Translations under genes and position numbers: made by a program | Notes under the pieces: model-generated | Database searches by the model: none | Seen by the model: only the letters and a program-made list of their open reading frames with translations | Told to the model about the DNA's origin: nothing | Shown here: positions 27,429 to 36,937 of the stretch, one piece after another | Position numbering within the stretch: the stretch's first letter is position 1 | Layout of the letters: each line of letters starts with the position of its first letter | Assembly (NCBI RefSeq): GCF_003217095.1 | Contig: NZ_QJSR01000007.1 | Coordinates: 233,737 to 297,736, forward strand | Direction: 5' to 3' | Length of the DNA stretch: 64,000 bases | Source: Rhizobium sp. PP-CC-3A-592 | GTDB taxonomy: Bacteria; Pseudomonadota; Alphaproteobacteria; Rhizobiales; Rhizobiaceae

Positions 27429-30400
27429 ATGATGTCCAAAGGTCCCTTTTCCGGCCCGAAGAACGGCTCCCCGAGCGTTTCCGACGACCGGCTATCGTCC
27501 GGCACAAGCGGTCGTCAGCGGTTCAATCTCTCGCGCTGGGCCATCGGCCATCCGAGCATCGCGCGCTTCCTGTTCGGGCTGATCATTCTCTCCGGCGTGT
27601 TCGGCCTCATGAATATGGGCCAGAAGGAAGATCCCGACTTCACATTCCGCGTCATGGTCATCCAGGCGCTCTGGCCCGGCGCCTCGATCGAGGACATGCA
27701 GGACCAAGTGGTCAACAAGATCGAGCGCAAACTGCAGGAAACACCGCATCTCGACTTCGTGCGCTCGTACAGCCGTGCGGGAAGCACCATCATCACGCTG
27801 CAGGTGAAGGGCGATACGAACGCCCAGCAGGTTGCCGATGCCTTCTATCAGGTGCGCAAGAAGGTCGGCGACATCCGCTCAGAGCTACCGTCCGGCATTG
27901 TCGGCCCCTTCTTCAACGATGAATTCGGCGATACGTTCATCACGCTCCACGCCCTGATGGGCAATGGCTACAGCTTTCCCGAGCTCAAGAGCTACGCCAT
28001 CAAGGCGCGCGATATGCTGCTCTCGACGCCCGGCGTGGAGAAGGCCCTCATCATCGGCGACCAGCCGGAAAAAATCTTCATAGACGTCTCCTCCAAGGCG
28101 CTCGCCGAACGCGGACTGACGCTGAACGACCTCCGGGATACGCTGGCGGGACAGAACGCGATCGATCCCGCCGGAAATGTCGATACCGGGGACCGCTCCG
28201 TGCGCATCTCCGTCGAGGGCGACGTTCGCAAAGTCGAGGACATCCAGAACCTGCGCCTGCGGTCTGGCGACCAGGTCACGCGCCTCGGCGATATCGCCGC
28301 GGTGACGTCGGGCCTGGAGGATCCCTTTGCCCGCAAATACCGGGTCAACGGGCAGGACAGCGTTCAGCTCGGCTTGGTCATGGCCAAGGGCTTCAACGTC
28401 ATCGACGTGGGCAAGGCCGTGGAGGCGACCTATGCGCGTTTCGAGGCATCGCTGCCCTACGGCGTCGAGATCGAGCAGATTTCCAACCAGCCGGAGGTCG
28501 TGAACGAAGCCGTCGGCGAGTTCATGAAGGCTCTGGCGGAAGCCCTGATCATCGTCCTCGTCGTGTCGTTCCTCTCCATCGGCTGGCGCTCGGGTCTGGT
28601 CATCGCCATCGCCATTCCACTCGTGCTCGCCGCGACCTTCGCCATCATGTACGAGATCGGCATAGACCTTCAGCGCATCTCGCTCGGCGCTCTCATCATT
28701 GCGCTCGGGCTTCTGGTCGATGATGCCATGATCGTCGTCGAACTGATGGAACGCAAGCTGGACGAGGGGCTCGTCAAGATCGAAGCGGCGAGCTTTGCCT
28801 ACTCCTCGACCGCCTTCCCCATGCTCACCGGCACGCTGATCACCACAGCGGGCTTCATTCCCGTCGGGTTTGCTGCCTCCACGGCCGGCGAATACGTCCG
28901 TTCGCTCTTTTACGTCGTCGGCATCGCGCTGGTGGTTTCCTGGTTCGTGGCGGTCTATTTCACGCCGTGGCTCGGCTACATGATCCTGAAGCAACGTAGC
29001 CACGCCGGCGGGCATCATGACGTCTTCGATACGCGGTTCTACCGGCGCCTGCGTGCCACCGTCGGCTGGAGCGTGCGCCATCGCCTGATCGTCATCGCGC
29101 TGACGCTCGGCACGTTCGTCACCAGCCTGTGGGCGTTCCAGTTCATCCCGCAGAACTTCTTCCCGCAATCCTCCCGTCCGGAAATCATGGTCGATCTCTG
29201 GCTGCCGGAAGGCACGAGCATCAAGGAAGTCGAGGCCCAGACCAAGGCATTGGAAGCCCGTATTATGGAGGATCCAGACAAGCGGTTCGTGGCAAGCTAT
29301 ATCGGCGAAGGCGCACCCCGCTTCTTCCTGCCGCTCGATCAGCAGCTGCGCAATCCGAACTTCGCCCAGCTCCTCGTCATGGCCAATGACGAACCGGCGC
29401 GCGAACGCCTGATCCTGAAGCTGCGTGACATTCTTGCGAGCGACTTTCCCGCAATCCGGTCCAAGGTCGATCGCCTCTTCCTCGGCCCGCCGACTGGATG
29501 GCCCGTGCAGATGCGCGTCAGCGGCTCGGATCGGGCTGAAGTGCGCCGCATTGCGGATGAGCTGAAGAAGCGGTTCCACGACAATCCGATGCTCGGTGCC
29601 GTCCACGACGACTGGCTGGAGCCCGTGCCCGCCATGCGCCTGATCGTCGATCAGGATCGCGCGCGCGCGCTCGGCGTCACCTCTCAGCGCATCCGCCAGA
29701 TGTTGCAGACCACCACGAATGGCGCACCGCTTGGCGATTTCCGCGATGGCGAGGAAACCATTTCGATCGTCGCGCGCGAACCGGACGAGAACCGGAAGCT
29801 GCTGTCGGCCGTGAACTCCGTCTATATCCCAACCGATTTCGGCGGATTCATCCCGCTCTCGCAAATCGCCAAGGTGGTTCCGGTGCTCGAACAGGGCGTC
29901 GTCTGGCGGCGCGACCGGCTGCCCACCATCACCGTGCGCGGTACCCTGCCCGACGGCGTGCAGCCGAACGATGTGGTGAGCCAGATGTATGCCGGCATGC
30001 AGGATCTGCGCGACGGCCTGGCGCCCGGCTATAAGGTGGAGATCCAGGGCGGTGCCGAAGATGCAGCGGAAAGTCAGGCCTCGATTGCGGCCAAGGCGCC
30101 GATCATGCTGATGATCATCGTCATCCTGCTGATGATCCAGCTGCAGCACTTCGGCAAGGCCATGCTGGTGCTCGCCACGGGTCCGCTCGGCATCATCGGC
30201 GCCAGCGCGGCACTGCTGATCAGCGGCGCCCCCTTCGGCTTCGTCGCCATTCTCGGCGTCATCGCGCTGCTCGGCATCATCATCCGAAACTCGATCATCC
30301 TCATCGACCAGATCGATCAGGACATCGCGGCCGGCATGAACCGGATGGATGCGATCATCGGCGGTGCCGTGCTGCGTTTCCGACCGATCATGCTGACGGC

Positions 30401-30635
30401 GCTGACCGCGGTTCTCGCGCTGATCCCGATCTCGCGCGGCGTCTTCTGGGGCCCCCTCGCCTACGCCATGATGGGCGGGATCCTCGTTGCGACGGTCCTG
30501 ACCATCTTCGTCCTGCCGGCAGCCTACGCCCTGTTCTTCGGCCGCGATCCGAAGCAGGCAAAGCCGGCGCCCGAGCAGGAGACAGAAGGCCGCCCGGACG
30601 ACCTTAAGGAAATGCCGGCCCTTGCGGCAGAGTGA
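27429..30635 (+). CDS. RND efflux pump permease (AcrB superfamily)
   Basis: Inner-membrane drug/proton antiporter of 1068 residues with the duplicated RND layout: TM1, a large periplasmic loop, TM2-6, TM7, a second loop, TM8-12. The proton-relay acids are in LGLLVDDAMIVVELMERKLDEG (TM4). The family-like loop stretch is ALWPGASIEDMQDQVVNKIERKLQETP, and the second half shows RFRPIMLTALTAVLALIP. It follows the adaptor gene by 97 bases. The N-terminus is extended by about 35 polar residues before the first helix, starting at ATG 27429 or 27432. Substrate range cannot be read from the sequence. Confidence 0.92.
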   Translation: MMSKGPFSGPKNGSPSVSDDRLSSGTSGRQRFNLSRWAIGHPSIARFLFGLIILSGVFGLMNMGQKEDPDFTFRVMVIQALWPGASIEDMQDQVVNKIERKLQETPHLDFVRSYSRAGSTIITLQVKGDTNAQQVADAFYQVRKKVGDIRSELPSGIVGPFFNDEFGDTFITLHALMGNGYSFPELKSYAIKARDMLLSTPGVEKALIIGDQPEKIFIDVSSKALAERGLTLNDLRDTLAGQNAIDPAGNVDTGDRSVRISVEGDVRKVEDIQNLRLRSGDQVTRLGDIAAVTSGLEDPFARKYRVNGQDSVQLGLVMAKGFNVIDVGKAVEATYARFEASLPYGVEIEQISNQPEVVNEAVGEFMKALAEALIIVLVVSFLSIGWRSGLVIAIAIPLVLAATFAIMYEIGIDLQRISLGALIIALGLLVDDAMIVVELMERKLDEGLVKIEAASFAYSSTAFPMLTGTLITTAGFIPVGFAASTAGEYVRSLFYVVGIALVVSWFVAVYFTPWLGYMILKQRSHAGGHHDVFDTRFYRRLRATVGWSVRHRLIVIALTLGTFVTSLWAFQFIPQNFFPQSSRPEIMVDLWLPEGTSIKEVEAQTKALEARIMEDPDKRFVASYIGEGAPRFFLPLDQQLRNPNFAQLLVMANDEPARERLILKLRDILASDFPAIRSKVDRLFLGPPTGWPVQMRVSGSDRAEVRRIADELKKRFHDNPMLGAVHDDWLEPVPAMRLIVDQDRARALGVTSQRIRQMLQTTTNGAPLGDFRDGEETISIVAREPDENRKLLSAVNSVYIPTDFGGFIPLSQIAKVVPVLEQGVVWRRDRLPTITVRGTLPDGVQPNDVVSQMYAGMQDLRDGLAPGYKVEIQGGAEDAAESQASIAAKAPIMLMIIVILLMIQLQHFGKAMLVLATGPLGIIGASAALLISGAPFGFVAILGVIALLGIIIRNSIILIDQIDQDIAAGMNRMDAIIGGAVLRFRPIMLTALTAVLALIPISRGVFWGPLAYAMMGGILVATVLTIFVLPAAYALFFGRDPKQAKPAPEQETEGRPDDLKEMPALAAE

Positions 30636-30642
30636 CACGACA

Positions 30643-30669
30643 AACGTGGCTGCATCTGGCAGCCGCGTT
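30643..30669. terminator. Hairpin between convergent RND and cytochrome genes
   Basis: An 11-base-pair stem with one G-T pair (AACGTGGCTGC, loop ATCTG, GCAGCCGCGTT) sits in the short space between two convergent stops. No T-run follows, so it would be a weak intrinsic terminator or a mere stability element. Confidence 0.5.
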
Positions 30670-30671
30670 CG

Positions 30672-31055
30672 TTACGGGAACGTCTTGAGATACGCGATGA
30701 CGTCGCGGATCTCCGCCTCACTCCACAGACCCCAGAAACGCATGCTCGTGCCCGGCACTTTCTTCTTCGGGCTATAGAGAAAGGCGGCGAGCGCGTCGTC
30801 GTCCCAGACGAGACCCGAGGCGCCCGCGTCCGTCATCGCTTGTGAATATCGGAAATCCGGCAACGCGCCCGCCTTCCGCCCGAAGATGCCCTTCAGATGC
30901 GGACCGTACTTGTTCGTCTCGGCATCCGGCACGTGACAAGAGGCGCAGGTCTGGAAGATCCGACGGCCATGATCGATATCTTCCGCATGCGCAACCGGTG
31001 CCGCGATCAGGCACATTGCAGGCAGAAGAAGGGTGGCGGGTCGAAAGGCGTGCAT
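30672..31055 (-). CDS. Class I c-type cytochrome, periplasmic
   Basis: 127-residue soluble cytochrome c. Signal peptide MHAFRPATLLLPAMCLIAAPVAHA is followed by one heme site CASCH (Cys37, Cys40, His41) and an axial Met in VPGTSMRF (about 105). The sequence between, GPHLKGIFGRKAG and DDALAAFLYSPKKKVPGTSM, is typical of mitochondrial-like cytochrome c/c2. It stands alone, convergent with the RND pump gene. The electron partner is not evident. Confidence 0.92.
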   Translation of the reverse strand: MHAFRPATLLLPAMCLIAAPVAHAEDIDHGRRIFQTCASCHVPDAETNKYGPHLKGIFGRKAGALPDFRYSQAMTDAGASGLVWDDDALAAFLYSPKKKVPGTSMRFWGLWSEAEIRDVIAYLKTFP

Positions 31056-31295
31056 GCTGTCACTCCAGATCGCATGATGGTGTTGATCACGTCACGCTTT
31101 CCCGATCATAGAAGGTCGAGGTCGCACGCCGCCATATCCTTGATGAACAATGGATATTTCGGGGACCCCTACCCCCGGTACCGGTTAAAAACGCACCATA
31201 TGTTCATGTTTTTCTAATGTCTGGAACTTGTTGCGAAATCTTGCGTTCTTCGACCGCTCGCATATTTGCGATACGATCTAAAGGACCCGATCATC

Positions 31296-32192
31296 ATGAC
31301 AATCCCAGCTTCTCCCTATCGTCCGACCGAAACCGTCTACGGTGGTGTGCCTTCAGTAACTGCGTCTTTGCACAAAGTATCCTGGGGTTCCATCTTTGCC
31401 GGTGTCGCACTGGCACTTGCCGTTCAGTTTCTCCTCAATCTGCTTGGCGTCGGCATCGGCGCTGCCGTGATCGATCCTGCACAGTACGATAATCCTCAGG
31501 CCAGCACGTTCTCCATCGCCGGCGGCGCATGGTTCGTGGTTTCCGGTATCATCGCTTCGTTTGTCGGCGGTTATGTCGCAAGCCGTCTTTCGGGCCGCGC
31601 CAGCAAGTCTACCGGTGGCTACCATGGCGTTACCGCCTGGGCCGTTACCGCCCTCGTCGTTCTCTACCTGCTGACCACCTCGGTCGGCGCGATCGTCGGC
31701 GGTGCCTTCAGCGGTATTTCCAGCGTCGTCGGTGGTGTTGGCCGTACGGCTGCCACAGCGGCAACGACTGCGGCACCGGCACTTTCCGACGTCACCAACC
31801 CGATGGCCGGTATCGAGCAGCAGATCCGCAATACGACGGGCAACGACCCGCAGGCTCTGCAGAACGCCGCCGTCTCCGCCATTCAGGCTGTCGTCACCGG
31901 CGACGAAGCCAGCGCCGAAGAAGCCCGCACCCGTGCCGCCGAAGCTCTGGCCCGCGCTCAGAACATCCCGGTCGATCAGGCTCGCACGCAGGTTCAGCAG
32001 TATGAGCAGACCTATCGCCAGAACATGGAAGCTGCCAAGCAGCAGGCCATCGACGCTGCTCAGACCGCAACGGCTGCCGTATCGACGGGCGCCATCCTCG
32101 GCTTCATCGCGCTTGTCCTCGGCGCCATTGCAGCCTGGTTCGGCGGCGTTGCCGGCACCAAGCGCGATCTCGACGATGTCCGCGCCGTCTAA
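31296..32192 (+). CDS. Conserved four-helix-type membrane protein (function unknown)
   Basis: 298-residue protein with hydrophobic segments near residues 27-50, 70-95, 115-140 and 265-290, and between the last two a hydrophilic Ala/Gln/Glu-rich helical region (TRAAEALARAQNIPVDQARTQVQQYEQTYRQNMEAAKQQ) that could form a coiled coil. Rhizobial relatives are often labelled PhnA-like without evidence for a phosphonate role. The start at 31296 has an AAGGA ribosome site 11 bases upstream. Codon use is unusually regular, as in well-expressed genes. It stands alone and ends in a good terminator. Confidence 0.75.
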   Translation: MTIPASPYRPTETVYGGVPSVTASLHKVSWGSIFAGVALALAVQFLLNLLGVGIGAAVIDPAQYDNPQASTFSIAGGAWFVVSGIIASFVGGYVASRLSGRASKSTGGYHGVTAWAVTALVVLYLLTTSVGAIVGGAFSGISSVVGGVGRTAATAATTAAPALSDVTNPMAGIEQQIRNTTGNDPQALQNAAVSAIQAVVTGDEASAEEARTRAAEALARAQNIPVDQARTQVQQYEQTYRQNMEAAKQQAIDAAQTATAAVSTGAILGFIALVLGAIAAWFGGVAGTKRDLDDVRAV

Positions 32193-32220
32193 ATCCGGCT
32201 AACGATATCCGAAAAGCGAG

Positions 32221-32250
32221 GCCGCTAGTCGCAAGACTGGCGGCTTTTTC
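32221..32250 (+). terminator. Intrinsic terminator after the membrane-protein gene
   Basis: GCCGCTAGTC, loop GCAA, GACTGGCGGC with one G-T pair, then five T. A textbook Rho-independent terminator 28 bases after the stop; it also lies just beyond the convergent kinase gene's stop. Confidence 0.85.
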
Positions 32251-32257
32251 GTGTCCG

Positions 32258-34135
32258 CTAAGCGCCGAATTCGACGGGGAAGCGCGAGACGAGCGTGCAG
32301 ACGAGACCACCCGGGACATAGTCGAGCTTGACCTGGCCCTTGAAATCCGCAGCGAGAACACGGGTTATCAACCGGGAGCCAAATCCTGACCGCGTCGGCG
32401 GCACGACAGGTGGGCCGTTCTTCTCTTCCCACCGCAGCGCAAAGGCCTGAGCTCCGGAACCATTCGCATTTTGATCCCAGCTGATCACAATCTTCCCGTT
32501 CGGCGACGAGAGCGCGCCGTATTTCGCAGCATTGGTGGCCAGTTCATGTATGGCGAGGGCGAGCGAGAGCGTCTGTTTCGGCGAAAGCTGGAGGTCGGGA
32601 CCGGCGATGTCGAACTGCGCGGCACCGGCCCGATGCGGTGCCAGTGCCGTTTCGATGGCCTCGCGGATGCTGCCCTTCTCCTGCGCTTCCCCCATCAGGA
32701 GGTCGTGCGCGTGAGCCAGTGTGTGCAGGCGGGCGTTAAAGGTGTCGCGCTGCTCCAGAATCGCTTCGCCCTTAAGCGTCTGCGAGGCGATGGCGCTGAC
32801 CATGGCCAGCGTATTCTTGATCCGGTGCTGAAGTTCGCCGTTCAACAGGGCATATTGGCTTTCGGCGTCCTTTATAGCCGTGATATCGCGGACGGTGCCG
32901 ACGAGCCGCGTTGCATCCTTGCCGTCAACAACCCGTGCTCTCGCGTGAATCCAGCGCTCCGGCCTATTCTCGCCGGACAGCACCCGATATTCGACATCGA
33001 GATGCCCTTCCTCGAGAGGATCCATGGCCTGCTCGACGGATCGGCTAAGGGCTGGTCTGTCGTCGGGATGTACGCGGCTGACGAAAGTCTCGAAGGACGG
33101 CTGCTGGTCGGCCGGCCGCCCCAGCAGAAACGACGCCTTCGCATCCTCTGTCGTCGAAACGATACGTCCATTGACGAGAACGGCCTCCCAGACACCCATT
33201 TCGGCGGAATCGAGCGCCAGTTGCAGCTGGAGTTCTCTCCGTCGCAGGGCAATCTCAGCGCGCTTCAGGTCGGTCACATCATGCCCTTCGATGAAGAGGC
33301 CGGTTACCCGGCCTTGAAGATCACGAATGGGCTGGATGACGAAGTTGAGAAAGATATCCTCCTCCCCTCCTCCCTCGACGCGCTTCAAGCGGATCAACTC
33401 GCCCCGACCTGTCATGGCCTCACCCGTGGCGTAGACACGGTCGAGAAGCGTGATGACCTGCTGGCTCTCCAGTTCCGGAAGAACAGACCGAAAGGGACGA
33501 CCTACCATCGCGCGGGGGCCAATGAGGTGCGAAAAGGCGCCGTTGACGATCTTGACAACGTGATGCGGCCCTTCCAGCGTACAAAGGAAACTCGGAGCAC
33601 TCTCGAAAAGGCGGCGCATGCTGTCGGCCTCCCGCAAGGCCGCATTCTGAAGATCGACGGTCAACTGTCTCGCCTCTTCCCGGGCGAGCTTCGTCTCCGT
33701 AATATCTCTGGAGATTGACAAAAGGTGTGTGGGCTTTCCATCGGCGCCGGGAACCGGCAGGACCTGGACATCCCAATAGCGTGGATTGCCTTTAACGGTG
33801 ACCGCCGATCCGAAGAAACGCGACGGAATACCCGCCCTTGCCGACGCTATGGCGGCCTTCGCGACATCATTCCCCTCCCCGGTCCAGAAGTCCGGCCAAG
33901 GGCAGCCCTTGATCCCGCTGAAATCGTCCACCTCCATGACCTGCTTCCCGCCATCGCTCATAAACTGGAGATTTCCGTCGAGATCGAGGATTTTGATGCA
34001 GTCTCCGGAGCCTGAGAACACAGCGGCGAGAAGATCTGCATTTCCAACGAGTGCCGGGTCCGCGGCCGCGAGTTCACCATTCATGCGGAAGACGGCAGAA
34101 GAAACAGTCGCAGGGCCCATCGATATCAAGTCCAT
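32258..34135 (-). CDS. PAS-rich HWE/HisKA_2 sensor histidine kinase
   Basis: 625-residue soluble kinase with three PAS-like domains (about 30-150, 165-290, 300-420; the last ends in the PAC stretch LVGTVRDITA) and an HWE-type catalytic core. The phospho-acceptor His is in ELQHRIKNTLAMVSAIASQTL (His about 437), the N-box is HELATNAAKYGAL and the glycine loop SGFGSRLI. No membrane segment, so it senses a cytoplasmic cue (light, oxygen or redox ligands are common for PAS). No response regulator is adjacent; EcfG-type general stress or lone receivers are usual targets of this class. It is divergent from repA. Confidence 0.9.
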   Translation of the reverse strand: MDLISMGPATVSSAVFRMNGELAAADPALVGNADLLAAVFSGSGDCIKILDLDGNLQFMSDGGKQVMEVDDFSGIKGCPWPDFWTGEGNDVAKAAIASARAGIPSRFFGSAVTVKGNPRYWDVQVLPVPGADGKPTHLLSISRDITETKLAREEARQLTVDLQNAALREADSMRRLFESAPSFLCTLEGPHHVVKIVNGAFSHLIGPRAMVGRPFRSVLPELESQQVITLLDRVYATGEAMTGRGELIRLKRVEGGGEEDIFLNFVIQPIRDLQGRVTGLFIEGHDVTDLKRAEIALRRRELQLQLALDSAEMGVWEAVLVNGRIVSTTEDAKASFLLGRPADQQPSFETFVSRVHPDDRPALSRSVEQAMDPLEEGHLDVEYRVLSGENRPERWIHARARVVDGKDATRLVGTVRDITAIKDAESQYALLNGELQHRIKNTLAMVSAIASQTLKGEAILEQRDTFNARLHTLAHAHDLLMGEAQEKGSIREAIETALAPHRAGAAQFDIAGPDLQLSPKQTLSLALAIHELATNAAKYGALSSPNGKIVISWDQNANGSGAQAFALRWEEKNGPPVVPPTRSGFGSRLITRVLAADFKGQVKLDYVPGGLVCTLVSRFPVEFGA

Positions 34136-34529
34136 TATGTAGGAAGCTCGGAGAGCGAGGCGTTCAGGTCAACGCACTGTCGTTTTATGTTAGCTACCGC
34201 GAAATGGATACGGGTAACGGCAGGATTCTCCACCTCTAAGAATCGAGCAGAAGGGGGAGCGATTCTCACGTCGAAACAGGTGATGGCGAGTTTACGGGTG
34301 CCGGGACTGCGGCTCGCCTCGCAATAGGGGCAGAACGAGGGCAGAGCCACGTTTCGACCCAATACTCATCAACACACTGTTAACTATAAGGTTTTTCGGA
34401 TAGCATCGTAGATCTTCCTTAGCCGGCGTGCGGCCGATTTCGCTATTTTGCTGGACGCCGCGCGAGAATCGTGGCGTAGCTTAGCGATGAATGGCCGCTA
34501 AAACGCGTATAGGCCGACAAGAGGGATAA
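34136..34529. other. Region upstream of repA (promoter/operator region of repABC)
   Basis: 394 bases without a gene. Close to repA lies an inverted repeat TTAGCG (34481-34486), nine bases, CGCTAA (34496-34501), with a further CGCTAA at 34534-34539 just inside repA; these are candidate RepA autorepression sites. A GAGGG ribosome site lies at 34521-34525. No parS-like palindrome was seen here. Confidence 0.45.
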
Positions 34530-35756
34530 ATGGCGCTAAGAGATGACCTGCGGCGGGACACCGCCGGGCAAGAAGATGCCGCCGCAAAAATCATGCGGCA
34601 TGCTGGAATGCTGTCCAACCAGCTCCAGCAATTGCGCGCCCGGATGTATCCGCCGAAGGCCGAAAAGAACCTGCGCTTCTTTCTGACCAACGAAGTCTCG
34701 AAGCTGACGTCCATTCCCGATTCGACGCTGAAGCTGCTCTCGATCGAAGGGCGCGGGCCGGTACCGAGCCGTCTTGAAAACAACCATCGCGCCTACACAT
34801 TAAACCAGATCAACGAGTTGCGGAATTTCTTCGCGGAGCAAAAGCCCGCGGAGGCGCAGCGTTTCCTGCCGCATCGCCGTGGGAGAGAGCATCTTCAGGT
34901 TCTCGCGATATCGAACTTCAAGGGCGGAAGTGCCAAGACAACGACCAGCGTGCATCTCGCGCATTTCCTCGCCCTCCATGGATACCGCGTTCTTGCGATC
35001 GACCTCGATCCGCAGGCCTCGCTCTCCGCTATGTTTGGCGCGCAGCCCGAAGTCGATGTCGGCCCGAATGAGACGATTTATGCGGCGCTCCGTTACGACG
35101 AACAGCGCCGGCCGATCCGCGACATCATTCGCAAGACCTATTTCGACGGGATCGACCTGATACCGGGTAATCTCGAAGTCATGGAGTACGAGCACGACAC
35201 GCCGCGTGTGCTTGCACAACGCGGCGGCGGCGGGTCCGGCGGGATCTTCTTCGAGCGGCTGAAAATGGCGCTTCTCGAAGTCGAGGCCGATTACGACGTC
35301 GTCGTTCTCGATACGCCCCCTTCCCTCGGCTTCCTCACGCTCGGCGCGATCTATGCAGCAACAGGGATGATCGTCACGGTACATCCGGCTATGTTGGATG
35401 TCGCGTCGATGAGCCAGTTTCTCCTGATGATGGGCGACTTGATTCAGGTTCTGAACGAGAACGGCGCCGAGTTGAGCCAGGATTTCTTCCGTTACCTGAT
35501 CACACGGCATGATCCGAACGATCAACCGCAATCGCAAGTCGTTGCAATGCTTCGGCATTTGTTCGGTTCGGATGTTCTTCTGGCAACAGCCGTCGAGAGC
35601 ACGGCCGTGGAGGCAGCAGGGCTCGCAAAGCGCAGTCTCTACGAGCTGGAAATCGGGCAGGTGGGCCGTGACACTCATCGGCGAGCACGCGAGGCGATGG
35701 ATGCCGTCAATGAAAGCATTCTGGACCTCGTCCGCGACAGCTGGGGCAGGACATGA
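34530..35756 (+). CDS. repA: Plasmid partition ATPase RepA
   Basis: ParA-type ATPase of repABC replicons, 408 residues. It has an N-terminal DNA-binding region (LTNEVSKLTSIPDSTLKLLSIEGRG, with the family-typical AYTLNQINELR), a deviant Walker A in ISNFKGGSAKTTTSVHLA (about 128-144), the ALDLDPQASLSAMFG-type stretch (IDLDPQASLSAMF) and VVVLDTPPSLGFLTLGAIYA. It segregates the replicon with RepB and represses its own operon. Its stop overlaps the repB start (ATGA), as usual. Full length. Confidence 0.95.
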   Translation: MALRDDLRRDTAGQEDAAAKIMRHAGMLSNQLQQLRARMYPPKAEKNLRFFLTNEVSKLTSIPDSTLKLLSIEGRGPVPSRLENNHRAYTLNQINELRNFFAEQKPAEAQRFLPHRRGREHLQVLAISNFKGGSAKTTTSVHLAHFLALHGYRVLAIDLDPQASLSAMFGAQPEVDVGPNETIYAALRYDEQRRPIRDIIRKTYFDGIDLIPGNLEVMEYEHDTPRVLAQRGGGGSGGIFFERLKMALLEVEADYDVVVLDTPPSLGFLTLGAIYAATGMIVTVHPAMLDVASMSQFLLMMGDLIQVLNENGAELSQDFFRYLITRHDPNDQPQSQVVAMLRHLFGSDVLLATAVESTAVEAAGLAKRSLYELEIGQVGRDTHRRAREAMDAVNESILDLVRDSWGRT

Positions 35757-36799
35757 GCAAGACCAAGAAATCCATCATCGCCAATTTCGGCCTCCTGTCC
35801 GCTGCCGTCGAGGCAGACCCGCAGACGATCGAGCAACCGGCCGGCGCAAGTCCACAGGCAATGCCTGCGCTGCCGCGAGTCGGTGCCGGCGTTATCGGCG
35901 CCGCGCAACGCTCGATCGGCGAGCTGCGGGACGAGCGTGACCGTCTGAAGGCGCTGGTTGAATCGGGCTCAGGCGCGAGCCTCGAACTTGATGCGTCTCT
36001 CATCGACCCCTCGCCGTTTCCCGATCGCCTAGCCGACGACAATGATGCGGATTTTGCGGCCTTCAAAGCGACTTTTGAAGCCGAGGGCCAGAAGATTCCG
36101 ATACAGGTTCGGCCGCATCCCGAGCATGTCGGGCGGTACCAGGTCATCTATGGTCATCGTCGTCTTAAGGCGGCTAAAGAGTTGAAGCTGCCGGTGCGTG
36201 CGCTGGTGGTCGAGATGTCGGACCGCGACCTCGTCGTCTCCCAAGGGATAGAGAATGCGGCGCGCCAGGACCTCACCTGGATCGAACGCGCGCTCTTTGC
36301 CGCCCGCATGGACGAGGCCCAGATCAAGCCAAGGGACATCAAGGCAGCGCTCGCCATCGATGATGCGGAGCTCGCGCGCATGCGCGGGGTCTATCGCACG
36401 GTGCCGCTGGATGTCATCGAAGCGATCGGACGCGCGCCGAAGGTCGGGCGTCCGCGATGGGGCGATTTCGCAAAGCTCTTCTCCGCGACAGAGCATGCCT
36501 CGACCATCCTGGGAAAGACTCTGCAGGCCGATGGAAAGCCTGTGGCGAGCTCAGACGAGCGTTTTCGATTGGCGCTCGCTGCTCTGAAGGCTCCGAAATC
36601 ACGATCTGAAGACGCAGAGAACGATGTTCTCGCGTTACGGGATCCGGACGGGCAGGATATCGCCCGTGTAAAGGTTTCTTCGAAAGAATTACGCATTGTC
36701 CATGTCGGACCAAAAGGCGCTGCTTTTTCCGCTTTTCTGCAGGCTGAGATGCCGCGATTGGTGGAGAAATTCGAGCGTCGGGACGACGAGGACGATTAA
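35753..36799 (+). CDS. repB: Plasmid partition protein RepB
   Basis: ParB-type centromere-binding protein, 348 residues. An N-terminal ParB/Srx-like domain (FEAEGQKIPIQVRPHPEHVGRYQVIYGHRRLKAAKEL) is followed by a helix-turn-helix region (QDLTWIERALFAARMDEAQIKPRDIKAALAIDDAELARM). It binds parS-like palindromes; the perfect 11-bp inverted repeat starting one base after its stop codon is the prime candidate. Second gene of repABC. Confidence 0.95.
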   Translation: MSKTKKSIIANFGLLSAAVEADPQTIEQPAGASPQAMPALPRVGAGVIGAAQRSIGELRDERDRLKALVESGSGASLELDASLIDPSPFPDRLADDNDADFAAFKATFEAEGQKIPIQVRPHPEHVGRYQVIYGHRRLKAAKELKLPVRALVVEMSDRDLVVSQGIENAARQDLTWIERALFAARMDEAQIKPRDIKAALAIDDAELARMRGVYRTVPLDVIEAIGRAPKVGRPRWGDFAKLFSATEHASTILGKTLQADGKPVASSDERFRLALAALKAPKSRSEDAENDVLALRDPDGQDIARVKVSSKELRIVHVGPKGAAFSAFLQAEMPRLVEKFERRDDEDD

Positions 36800-36823
36800 A
36801 AACCCTGTCAAGTGACAGGGTTT
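36800..36823. promoter_or_regulatory. parS-like palindrome, copy 1 (RepB centromere candidate)
   Basis: AAACCCTGTCA, AG, TGACAGGGTTT: a perfect inverted repeat with 11-base arms and a 2-base centre, beginning directly after the repB stop. A second, slightly degenerate copy follows repC at 38291-38314. Symmetry, location in a repABC cassette and recurrence point to RepB binding sites. It is directly followed by CCCC-TTTTTA-GGGG (36824-36837), which could instead make this a terminator-like structure. Confidence 0.65.
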
Positions 36824-36874
36824 CCCCTTTTTAGGGGCTATCGAAACAATGAACAGGAAAGGATGCAGTATCGG

Positions 36875-36932
36875 TTAAACGAAAGGCCCCCAAGCGGCGA
36901 ACCACCTGAGAGCCTTTGTTGTCTTGTAGCAG
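36875..36932 (-). ncRNA. repABC antisense countertranscribed RNA (ctRNA / incA)
   Basis: In repABC replicons a small RNA antisense to the repB-repC leader limits RepC synthesis and determines incompatibility. On the minus strand here a promoter with perfect -35 TTGACA (36966-36961), a 17-base spacer and -10 TATTCG (36943-36938) is followed by about 15 bases and then a hairpin with a 16-bp stem (three to four G-T pairs), UUCG loop (36917-36882) and CGTTT. The predicted RNA is about 55-60 nucleotides, the usual size. Ends are approximate. Confidence 0.82.
36882..36917 (-). terminator. ctRNA terminator hairpin
   Basis: Read on the minus strand: AAAGGCTCTCAGGTGG, loop TTCG, CCGCTTGGGGGCCTTT, then CGTTT. 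All sixteen positions pair when G-T is allowed, with a UUCG tetraloop. It is the conserved-looking 3' end of the ctRNA. Confidence 0.8.
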
Positions 36933-36937
36933 AGAAA

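Noticed and set aside
27885..30638. A 917-codon minus-strand frame opposite the RND pump gene
   Set aside because: His/Asp/Arg-rich, no domain, entirely antisense to an unmistakable RND permease. Typical long shadow frame in GC-rich coding DNA.
34360..34400. Possible CtrA box before repA (GTTAAC near 34390)
   Set aside because: Only a half-site; the second TTAAC at seven-base spacing is missing.
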